11,235 bases of DNA from positions 1-11,235 of the forward strand of contig JAFADQ010000076.1 of the NCBI GenBank assembly GCA_023424725.1, in the 5' to 3' direction. This DNA is from Bacteroidota bacterium. GTDB taxonomy: Bacteria > Bacteroidota > Bacteroidia > Cytophagales > Hymenobacteraceae. Of this stretch, positions 5,665-11,235 are shown in pieces. A program made the position numbers and the translations under genes. The notes under the pieces were generated by a model that had not been told where the DNA came from, did not search any database, and worked only from the letters and a program-made list of their open reading frames with translations. Position 1 is the first letter of the stretch. Every line of letters starts with the position of its first letter.

Positions 5665-6117
5665 TTACAATGCTTTTTTCACCTTTATAGCGCTAAGGCC
5701 TTTTGGGGTGTTTTCTGTTTCGAAGCTAACTTTGTTGTTTTCTTTTATCGGATCTATAAGCCCGTTTATGTGCACAAAAACACTTTCCTGGGTTAGCGAA
5801 TCTTTTATAAAGCCGTAGCCTTTTTCTTCGTTAAAAAACGAAACGATGCCGGTGCGCACCGGGTCGTGCTCTATATCTTCCTGCTTGGGCACGCCAATCT
5901 GGATATCGTTTACAGAGATTTTTTTCTTTTGCTTCGGATCTGGCGGCGTGTCGGTAAAGTTTCCGTTATCGTCTACATACACCAACATGGCATCAAGGCC
6001 CTGGCCTTTGTTAGAGGTGGCTTTTCGCTCTTCCTTCTTTTCTTCTTTGTCTTTTCTTTTCTTTAGCTTCTTCTTTTCTTTTTCTTTTTTGCTGAAGGTT
6101 TCCTGCGATCTGCCCAT
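5665..6117 (-). CDS. Cold-shock-domain protein with Lys/Glu-rich N-terminal extension
   Basis: A 150-residue RNA/single-stranded-DNA binding protein. The C-terminal third (about residues 86-149) is a cold-shock domain: RTGIVSFFNEEKGYGFI with RNP1-like KGYGFI (99-104), then VFVHI as RNP2 (113-117), and a final KGLSAIKVKK strand. The N-terminal 35 residues are almost wholly Lys and Glu (KKEKEKKKLKKRKDKEEKKE), predicted to be a charged helix or disordered tail that could add unspecific RNA binding. A middle stretch with YVDDNGNFTDTPPDP follows. Stand-alone CspA proteins have about 70 residues, so this is the larger Bacteroidota form, with an RNA-chaperone role likely. ATG 6117 precedes MGRSQETFSKKEKEK, the usual opening. 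The gene has its own terminator and a leader of about 350 nt, so it is probably a single transcription unit. Confidence 0.92.
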   Translation of the reverse strand: MGRSQETFSKKEKEKKKLKKRKDKEEKKEERKATSNKGQGLDAMLVYVDDNGNFTDTPPDPKQKKKISVNDIQIGVPKQEDIEHDPVRTGIVSFFNEEKGYGFIKDSLTQESVFVHINGLIDPIKENNKVSFETENTPKGLSAIKVKKAL

Positions 6118-6479
6118 GTATATTGGTTTTGGTGGTACATAAAGCCTGCGTATTTCGCATGGCCTGTAAACAGCAGCCCCAAACGTGTGCGGTTTTTTGG
6201 GCTACTCTGTAATATTAACGCCCCAGATAGCGTAACAATTCAATTTTACTCTGGTTATTTTACTATTTTTTACCCCGGTTGCCAAAAACCTGAAACCTCT
6301 GTTGCCGGTGGCACAAAAAAGTTTGCCGGTTTAGTGGCAATGCAGCGGCCCCTACTAAGGGTCTGAAAAATGATGGAGTACCGGAAAAGCCGGTTTACGC
6401 AATCAGAAATAACATTTTAAGGCCGGCCATGCGGGCTTCTATCCTGCATTTACGCGGTTGTCTTGAGGGGCAACGGCGG
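6118..6479 (-). promoter_or_regulatory. Long leader region of the cold-shock gene
   Basis: No gene is seen here. If transcription begins just after the -7 box at 6480-6487, the leader is about 355 nt. Several hairpins can be drawn: accgg-aaaag-ccggt (6380-6394), agcccc-aaa with tttt-gggct (about 6175-6202), and tgcg-tattt-cgca (6147-6159). An 11-codon open frame (MAGLKMLFLIA, 6395-6430) lies within it. Long structured leaders are typical of cold-shock genes, where they control stability and translation at low temperature; such a role here is inference. Confidence 0.4.
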
Positions 6480-6487
6480 CAAAGGTA
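6480..6487 (-). promoter_or_regulatory. Bacteroidota -7 box (TACCTTTG)
   Basis: TACCTTTG on the minus strand is a perfect match to TAnnTTTG, the -7 element read by the Bacteroidota primary sigma factor. No convincing TTTG-type -33 element is found at the usual distance, only A/T-rich sequence. It is oriented to drive the cold-shock gene. Confidence 0.4.
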
Positions 6488-6604
6488 CGGTTTTTTATTG
6501 ATATTTGCAGCTTCGGGCTCCGTTTACTTCTTTTATCTTACTGAAAGCCAGACTAAAACAAGACGCTAAATCGCTCTCGCGCCTGCTTAAATTTTGGCCA
6601 CAAC

Positions 6605-6640
6605 AAAAAGGGCATTCCCGCTGCCGGAAATGCCCTTTTT
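6605..6640. terminator. Strong bidirectional hairpin terminator
   Basis: The arms aaaaagggcat (6605-6615) and atgccctttttt-like (6630-6640) pair perfectly over 11 bp and continue with tcc / gga around one bulged A; the loop is 7 nt. A-run before and T-run after allow termination in both directions. No intact gene ends here; the nearest candidate is the broken GNAT gene whose stop is at 6930. It would shield the cold-shock promoter from leftward readthrough. Confidence 0.72.
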
Positions 6641-6752
6641 CGTTGTTTAGCTTTGTTTTTTGTTTTACTGTCTTTTTGCGGTTTAGTTGGCAACGCGAAA
6701 GTTTTTTGTTTGCATGGTACCATAAAAAGTGCAATAAGCAGGTTTTAAACCG

Positions 6753-6955
6753 CTACTGTACGAAAAGCGGTAAAATAACTAAAATACAGAACGTTAGCCC
6801 GCTCGCATCTTGCGAGGGCGAGCTACGGTTGGCCTCCGGCCGCTTTGCAGCAGTTTTAGCGGCAAGATGCCGCCCGGTAACCCACACCCGCAAGATGCGA
6901 GCGGGGGGCACAAAGTTCTGAGATTCAGGTTAGTTACTCTCTTTTCGTACAGTAG
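6753..6955. repeat. Inverted repeat with 15-bp perfect arms
   Basis: ctactgtacgaaaag (6753-6767) recurs as its exact reverse complement at 6941-6955. The right arm encodes the TTVRK part of the broken GNAT fragment. Read rightward, the left arm and its flank give a similar but interrupted RF*TATVRK. The pair may therefore be an inverted duplication of a gene end, or the ends of a small element. The hairpin series at 6802-6899 lies between the arms. Confidence 0.6.
6787..6920. repeat. Palindrome cluster with four evenly spaced short-loop hairpins
   Basis: The outer arms cccgctcgcatcttgcg (6798-6814) and their reverse complement (6889-6905) match over 17 bp, framed by cagaac (6787-6792) and gttctg (6915-6920). 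Within lie four perfect hairpins with 3-nt loops: ctcgca-tct-tgcgag (6802-6816), ggcc-tcc-ggcc (6831-6841), gcggca-aga-tgccgc (6859-6873) and cgca-aga-tgcg (6889-6899). Their centres are 27, 30 and 28 bp apart. It is GC-rich, without a plausible gene, and looks like a REP-type dispersed cluster. Confidence 0.65.
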
Positions 6956-7106
6956 TGTATGTAAACCCGCAGCTTACGTAATATTCGCGCAGCTTGTCGT
7001 TATGGGCCCAGGTATCTATGCGCACGTAGTGTAGTTGGTTCGCGGGGGCATAGTTTTTGGCCCATGCAGTTATGGGGATTCCGGAAAAGAAGGTAACGTT
7101 ACGGCC
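6930..7106 (-). pseudogene. GNAT acetyltransferase, C-terminal fragment
   Basis: The minus strand encodes WAKNYAPANQ, VRIDTWAHNDKLREYYVSCG and FTYTTVRK before a TAA at 6932-6930. This is the usual C-terminal half of a GNAT domain (motif B, typically RLDTWadNekL..YYe..GF). The frame is open upstream only to a TAG at 7154-7152, without a start codon, and the part beyond about 7106 no longer looks like GNAT; motif A is missing. The sequence there (about 7110-7141) resembles dispersed intergenic repeat phrases. So the gene has lost its N-terminal half, probably by rearrangement or repeat insertion. It is unlike the intact RimJ/L-type GNAT at 4731-5258 and is not a copy of it. Confidence 0.7.
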
Positions 7107-7194
7107 TTGATTTGTCTGAACTCTGATTCTGACCGGATTTACTCTTCTTAGCTAAGGAGGCGCTACGGCAAGCTTATGAGCTTGCTTATACAGA

Positions 7195-7459
7195 GCAAGT
7201 TCGGAAACCTTATCCTGTTCTATAACTTTTCTGAAAAAGGCGGTTTTGCGTTCAATTGGTTTAATTAGTAAGTTTAAAATACTGAAAGCCCATTTATAGG
7301 TGAAATATTGGTAGTTAAAAAGCCTCGGTTCTTACCCTCCGTTAGTGCCGTTTACTACCAATATTTCGGCCCTAACGGGGTTATAGAGCGCATCTTACCA
7401 AATTATATTCTCTTCATTTCCAGAAAAGTTATAGAGCAGGATAAGGTTTGGAAACTTGC
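7195..7459. repeat. Large inverted repeat with 39-bp arms
   Basis: The arms 7195-7233 and 7421-7459 are reverse complements at 35 of 39 positions; the core 29 bp (7205-7233 with 7421-7449) has a single mismatch. Total span is 265 bp. No gene is inside. A second, inner inverted repeat lies at 7302-7367. The layout suggests a miniature element or a long structured RNA, but no target-site duplication could be set with confidence. Confidence 0.68.
7302..7367. repeat. Inner inverted repeat (gaaatattggtagt)
   Basis: gaaatattggtagt (7302-7315) and its exact reverse complement (7354-7367) frame a 38-nt loop. The loop's ccgttag (7339-7345) can instead pair with ctaacgg (7372-7378) beyond the stem, giving two mutually exclusive folds. 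The phrase ccccgttagggccgaaatat, read on the minus strand at the right edge, reminds me of dispersed Bacteroidota intergenic repeats; this is from memory and unchecked. Confidence 0.55.
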
Positions 7460-7478
7460 AGCGCGAGGTTCTCAGGCA

Positions 7479-7500
7479 GGAACTTAAGTACTGAAGTTCC
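7479..7500. repeat. Small hairpin (ggaactt / aagttcc)
   Basis: A 7-bp perfect stem with an 8-nt loop lies between the large inverted repeat and the RND terminator. A loose repeat of atcacag-type units follows (about 7509-7548). No gene is seen in this stretch. Confidence 0.35.
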
Positions 7501-7556
7501 CCTTCTCAAATCACAGCTCATCATACTTATCACAAAAATCACAGTTCATACAAAAA

Positions 7557-7585
7557 AAGGCTGTTACTTCACCCGTAACAGCCTC
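7557..7585 (-). terminator. Rho-independent terminator of the RND gene
   Basis: ggctgttac (7559-7567) pairs perfectly with gtaacagcc (7575-7583) around a 7-nt loop. On the minus strand the stem is followed by seven T. It lies about 25 bp past the RND stop, so the transporter gene ends its transcript here and no outer-membrane-channel gene follows. Flanking A/T runs make it able to stop rightward transcription too. Confidence 0.9.
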
Positions 7586-7607
7586 TTTTTTGATGCCTGC
7601 AGCCTAA

Positions 7608-10600
7608 TTAGCTTCGGTGCTCTTCGCCGTAGGCATGGCCCGAATCGGTGGGTTTGTATTGCTCTTGCAGGGCAGCCAGTTGCTTTTTACCGTAGGCAAT
7701 TCTGGTGATCACGACATACAAAACAGGCACCGCGAAAATAGCCAGGAAAGTGGCCGCGAGCATTCCGCCAATTACCGTCCAGCCGATGGTTTGGCGGGCA
7801 ACGGCGCCGGCTCCGGAGGCTAATGCCAGCGGCAGCACCCCGAGAATAAAAGCAAGCGAGGTCATGATAATGGGGCGCAAACGGAGCTTTACGGCTTCTA
7901 TAGTAGCGGCTACCAGCTCCACACCTTTATCTACTCGCTCTTTGGCGAACTCCACTATCAGGATGGCGTTTTTGGCAGCCAGGCCTATTAGGGTGATGAG
8001 TCCGATTTGGGCGTACACATTGTTGCTGAGGCTGGGCAATAATGTAAGAGCGGCAATGGCACCAAAAGCCCCCAGCGGAACGGCAAACAGGATAGAGAAC
8101 GGCACCGACCAGCTTTCGTAGAGGGCTGCGAGCAGCAATAATACCAGCACGATAGACAAAGTAAAGATCATAACAGTAACGTTTCCGGCGGCCAGCTCTT
8201 CGCGGCTAAGGCCAGAGAAATCGTAGCCGTAGCCGGCGGGCAGGGTTTGCGCGGCCACTTCCTGCAAGGCCTCCAGCGCCTGGCCCGAGCTATAGCCCGG
8301 CGCGGCGTTTCCGTTAATTTCGGTGCTCCGGAACATGTTAAAATGCTGAATAAGCGGCGCGCTTTCTGTTACTTTATAACTTACCAGCGCGCTTAGCGGC
8401 ACCGATTGCCCCTGCCGGTTGAGCACGTAATATTGGTCTAGCTCTTTTATGTTCTGCCGGTACATGGTATCGGCTTGCGCCACCACCCGGAAATTACGCC
8501 CGTACATGGTAAAATCGTTTATGTACTGGCTGCCCATAAAGCTGCTCATGGTGTTAAAAACATCGGCAATGTTTACGCCCAGTTTCTTGGCTTTTTCGCG
8601 GTCTACATCTACATGGTAGCCGGGAGTTTGGGCCGTAAAAAAGGTAAACGCGCTGGCAATTTCGGGCCGCTGCCGCACCGCTCCCAGAAACTGGTTTATC
8701 ACCTGCTCGAACTCTTTAATATCGCCACCGGCGCGCTGCTCCAGCTGGAAACTGAAACCGCCTGTTTGCCCCAAACCCGGAATGGCCGGAGGCGGTACCA
8801 CCACAATGTTGGCTTCTTTTATAACGGATAATTTTTGCTGCAACTGCGCGATTACGCCAAACAATTGCTCCGATTTATTCTTGCGCTCGTTCCAGGGCTG
8901 CAGCTGAATAAAGAAGGCGCCAGAGTTAGATTTGTTAGAGAAGTTGATCACGTTAAGTCCGCCGATAGCCGTAATGTTCCGGAGCGCCGGAACTTCTGCC
9001 ATAATCGCCGACATTTCGTTCAGCACTTCGGTAGTACGGTTGCTCGATGCGGCCTGCGGAAGCTCTACCGACACAAACAAACGGCCTTCGTCTTCGGTAG
9101 GAATAAAGCCTGTTGGTTTGGCCTGGAAAAGCCCGAACGTACCCACGTAAATCAACCCGAGAATAATGAGCATAAGCGGGGCCATTTTTATGCTCTTCCG
9201 CACACCAACCGAATACTTCTCTGTAGTGCGTGCAAACCAGCCGTTAAATTTATAAAAGAGCTTATTCAGGCCTTTGCTTTCTTTGTTCAGCTTCATAGGG
9301 CGCAGCATTAAAGAGCACAACGCCGGAGTAAGTGTAAGCGCTACAAAAGCCGAAATCAATACCGAAATAGCGATGGTGATAGCAAACTGCTGGTACAAAC
9401 GGCCCACAATGCCCGGAATAAAGCCCACCGGAATAAATACCGCGGCCAGAATAAGCGCAATGGCAATAACGGGCGCGGTTATTTCTTTCATCGCTTTTCG
9501 GGTGGCTTCTTTGGGTGATAACCCCTCATGGTCTATGTTATGCTGCACGGCCTCTACCACCACAATGGCATCGTCTACCACAATACCAATCGCTAAAACA
9601 AAACCGAAAAGGGTAAGCGTGTTAATGGTGAAATCGAGCGGGAAAAAGAAGATGAACGTTCCGATAATAGACACCGGAATGGCCAGCATGGTAACCACTG
9701 TGGCGCGCCAGCTTTGCAGAAACAAAAACACTACAATTATCACCAGCAGCAGCGCTTCGGCCAGTGTTTTCATCACTTCCGAAATAGATTTCTCTACTAC
9801 CGTAACCGACTCGAACGACACTACATAATCTACATCTGCCGGAAAGGTAGCTTTCAGTTCTTCCAGGGCTTTGTACACACCGTCTGCCGTCTCGATGGCA
9901 TTGCTTCCGGGCGCCTGGTAAATCAGCATAATGGCCGCCTCTTTGCCGTTTATGGTAGAATAGCGGTTATAATCGAAGCGGCCCAGATCGATACGGGCAA
10001 CATCGCGCAGGTACACCACCGATCCGTCTTCGGGGTTGGTGCGCACAATTATATTCTCGAATTCTTCCTGGCTGGTAAGGCGGCCGTTTACTGTTATCGG
10101 GTACTCGAAAGCCTGTGTTTCGGGCTGCGGTTTGCCACCTACCACACCGGCTGCTACCTGCATGTTCTGCTCGCGAATGGCGGCTGTAACTTCGGCGCTG
10201 CTCATGCCAAGCTGCGCCAGTTTATCGGGCTTTAGCCATACGCGCATACTAAAATCCTGGCCCAGCGCATTAATATCGCCTACGCCCGGCACACGCAGCA
10301 AAGCATCGCGCAAAAAGATGTTGGTGTAGTTATCCAGAAACTCTATTCCGTGGCTTCCGTTTGGCGAGAAAACACCCACCACCATCATAATAGTCGGGTT
10401 ACGTTTCCGTACCGTTAAGCCAAGGCGCTTCACCTCGTCGGGCAGGCGCGGCTCGGCAATGCTCACGCGGTTCTGCACATCCAGCGTAGCGATATCGATA
10501 TCGGTGCCGACCTCGAAATTTACGCTCATATTCATTTGCCCGGTGCTGGTGCTGTTGCTGGTGAGGTAGGTCATGCCGGGCGTGCCGTTTACCTGCGTTT

Positions 10601-10799
10601 CTACCGGCGTGGCCACCGATTGCTCTACCGTTAGCGCATCGGCTCCGGTAAAGTTACCGCTAATGCTTACCACCGGCGGCGTAATGTTGGGGTACTGGGT
10701 TACCGGCAAATTAAGCGCCGCCAAAGTGCCCACCAGCACAATCACGATAGAGATCACCATCGCAGTTACCGGCCGTTTTATAAATATTTCTGATATCAT
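7608..10799 (-). CDS. HAE1-type RND multidrug efflux transporter (AcrB-like inner-membrane pump)
   Basis: A complete 1063-residue proton-driven pump of the AcrB/MexB family, which takes drugs and other amphiphiles from the periplasm or inner membrane. Twelve membrane segments are visible: TM1 at about 10-28, TM2-6 between 345 and 497, TM7 about 540-559, TM8-12 between 875 and 1033, with two large periplasmic loops (about 30-340 and 560-870). The proton-relay residues are all present: D409 and D410 in GIVVDDAIVVVEAV, K943 in GLAAKNAILIVEFAKE, and R973 and T980 in RLRPIIMTSLAFILG, matching D407, D408, K940, R971 and T978 of AcrB. Opening FIKRPV and the VTQYPNITPP segment are family hallmarks. 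ATG 10799 begins MISEIFIKRPV, the usual start. The gene normally follows a membrane-fusion gene closely; here 436 bp of repeat-filled, gene-free sequence lies upstream, and a terminator closes it downstream. Substrates cannot be inferred. Confidence 0.96.
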   Translation of the reverse strand: MISEIFIKRPVTAMVISIVIVLVGTLAALNLPVTQYPNITPPVVSISGNFTGADALTVEQSVATPVETQVNGTPGMTYLTSNSTSTGQMNMSVNFEVGTDIDIATLDVQNRVSIAEPRLPDEVKRLGLTVRKRNPTIMMVVGVFSPNGSHGIEFLDNYTNIFLRDALLRVPGVGDINALGQDFSMRVWLKPDKLAQLGMSSAEVTAAIREQNMQVAAGVVGGKPQPETQAFEYPITVNGRLTSQEEFENIIVRTNPEDGSVVYLRDVARIDLGRFDYNRYSTINGKEAAIMLIYQAPGSNAIETADGVYKALEELKATFPADVDYVVSFESVTVVEKSISEVMKTLAEALLLVIIVVFLFLQSWRATVVTMLAIPVSIIGTFIFFFPLDFTINTLTLFGFVLAIGIVVDDAIVVVEAVQHNIDHEGLSPKEATRKAMKEITAPVIAIALILAAVFIPVGFIPGIVGRLYQQFAITIAISVLISAFVALTLTPALCSLMLRPMKLNKESKGLNKLFYKFNGWFARTTEKYSVGVRKSIKMAPLMLIILGLIYVGTFGLFQAKPTGFIPTEDEGRLFVSVELPQAASSNRTTEVLNEMSAIMAEVPALRNITAIGGLNVINFSNKSNSGAFFIQLQPWNERKNKSEQLFGVIAQLQQKLSVIKEANIVVVPPPAIPGLGQTGGFSFQLEQRAGGDIKEFEQVINQFLGAVRQRPEIASAFTFFTAQTPGYHVDVDREKAKKLGVNIADVFNTMSSFMGSQYINDFTMYGRNFRVVAQADTMYRQNIKELDQYYVLNRQGQSVPLSALVSYKVTESAPLIQHFNMFRSTEINGNAAPGYSSGQALEALQEVAAQTLPAGYGYDFSGLSREELAAGNVTVMIFTLSIVLVLLLLAALYESWSVPFSILFAVPLGAFGAIAALTLLPSLSNNVYAQIGLITLIGLAAKNAILIVEFAKERVDKGVELVAATIEAVKLRLRPIIMTSLAFILGVLPLALASGAGAVARQTIGWTVIGGMLAATFLAIFAVPVLYVVITRIAYGKKQLAALQEQYKPTDSGHAYGEEHRS

Positions 10800-10957
10800 T
10801 GAGGATGATGTTTTCTATGTTTTGTGTCGGAATTTGAATTTATCAGATTAGTGGATTTTTACGATTTCATTTCAGGTTTTAAGCTGCAATGCTCGCTTTT
10901 TTGGGCCTTGCAGGTTGGTGATTGTTGCGTGTTTTTAAATTTAATCGCGGTGCATCC

Positions 10958-10985
10958 GTAGGGGCGAATTGCATTCGCCCAATCC
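10958..10985. repeat. Short palindrome (gggcgaa-ttgca-ttcgccc)
   Basis: A 7-bp perfect stem with a 5-nt loop, within gtaggggcgaattgcattcg. Phrases of this type are common intergenic repeats in several phyla, as I recall. It lies about 160 bp upstream of the RND start and could act as a transcript hairpin. Confidence 0.55.
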
Positions 10986-11010
10986 AGTTTCTCCGCAGCG
11001 CAACCGGTTT

Positions 11011-11153
11011 AAATTAAAATGTAATTGCGAGCGGTAGCGTGGCAATCGGGTTGTTAGCGATTCATTTTTTCCTTGTTTTTCGTATTGAGTAAAATTCTCC
11101 CGCTACTCACCCGATTGCCGCGGTCGTGCCTCCCTCGCAATGACAATTTAATT
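11011..11153. repeat. Imperfect inverted repeat, attgcgag...ggcaatcggg type
   Basis: The left arm (11011-11050) and right arm (11111-11153) share aaattaaa, attgcgag and ggcaatcggg in mirror order; the short centres of the arms differ (cggtagcgt against a gaggcacgaccgc-like stretch). The loop is about 60 nt of T-rich sequence. A half-arm nearly identical to the left arm lies inside the MITE-like element at 537-558. This is a dispersed palindromic repeat without coding sense. Confidence 0.65.
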
Positions 11154-11184
11154 TCAAACACCGGCGCTGCGAAGGGGCAGATAG

Positions 11185-11235
11185 TTGGAGCTTCGCAGGT
11201 TGGTTTTTAACCCCTCTCTGCCCTCCGGGCATCTC
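11185..11235 (+). repeat. C-rich dispersed repeat, copy D (cut by window edge)
   Basis: ttggagcttcgcag, a T-rich spacer and cccctctctgccctccggg then catctc match 2436-2484 with a few changes and a 2-nt spacer difference. The remainder lies outside the window. Confidence 0.7.

Larger units (their letters stand above)
10800..11235. other. Gene-free region upstream of the RND pump, filled with repeats
   Basis: No gene is seen on either strand up to the window edge. The first 150 bp should contain the pump promoter if it has its own; no TAnnTTTG box is found there. The rest holds three repeat structures, listed separately. Any membrane-fusion partner must lie beyond the edge or elsewhere in the genome. 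Confidence 0.6.

Noticed and set aside
6802..6899. Possible CRISPR-like array, because of the spacing of about 28 bp
   Set aside because: The palindromes differ in sequence and are not direct repeats, there are no spacers of equal type, and no cas gene is present.
6495..6921. Open frames on both strands around 6.5-6.9 kb
   Set aside because: They read through the terminator hairpin at 6605-6640 and the palindrome cluster; the translations have no domain-like features.
7030..7060. Possible tRNA T-arm (ggttcgcggg)
   Set aside because: No matching acceptor, D-arm or anticodon stem could be drawn, and the stretch is coding sequence of the GNAT fragment on the other strand.
7195..7459. Possible retron or group II intron remnant
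   Set aside because: No reverse-transcriptase sequence or domain V-like hairpin is present; only the inverted repeats are supported.
8475..9828. Several long plus-strand frames
   Set aside because: All are antisense shadows of the RND transporter gene, which has every expected motif on the minus strand.

Overview
The window looks like chromosomal DNA of a Bacteroidota bacterium, most likely order Cytophagales (Hymenobacteraceae-like). This rests on three things: the style of the proteins (a DinB protein ending in PGSYGPSADE, a cold-shock domain carried on a long Lys/Glu-rich extension, a short WYL regulator), the lack of clear Shine-Dalgarno sequences before most starts, and a perfect Bacteroidota-type -7 box (TAnnTTTG) upstream of the cold-shock gene. 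The genus cannot be fixed from sequence reading alone.

All recognisable host genes lie on the minus strand; the only plus-strand gene is a transposase. From left to right: the 5' end of a pirin-family gene (1-134, cut by the window edge); a mobile-element cluster in which a 187-bp MITE-like element (422-608) abuts a complete 875-bp IS5-family insertion sequence (612-1486); a DinB-family gene (1717-2244); a 475-bp repeat-rich gap; a YafY-type HTH/WYL regulator (2720-3409); an old yellow enzyme of the YqjM/NamA class (3582-4649); a RimJ/RimL-type GNAT acetyltransferase (4731-5258); a second MITE-like element with the same ends (5399-5559); and a cold-shock-domain protein with its own terminator and a long leader (5665-6480).

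From about 6.5 to 7.6 kb there is no intact gene. This stretch holds a strong hairpin terminator, a broken GNAT C-terminal fragment (6930-7106), an evenly spaced series of four short-loop palindromes (6802-6899), and two large inverted-repeat structures (6753-6955 and 7195-7459). A textbook terminator (7557-7585) then closes a complete HAE1-type RND efflux transporter gene (7608-10799). The last 436 bp hold only dispersed palindromes and a copy of a C-rich repeat. No membrane-fusion partner or TolC-like gene is visible in the window.

Functionally the host genes look like housekeeping and stress genes (efflux, ene-reduction, acetylation, RNA chaperoning, transcriptional control), not a dedicated accessory system. 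I found no CRISPR array, toxin-antitoxin pair, phage gene or defence cassette. The unusual content is non-coding: several families of dispersed inverted repeats and miniature elements, two of them with clean target-site signatures, accumulating between otherwise intact genes.
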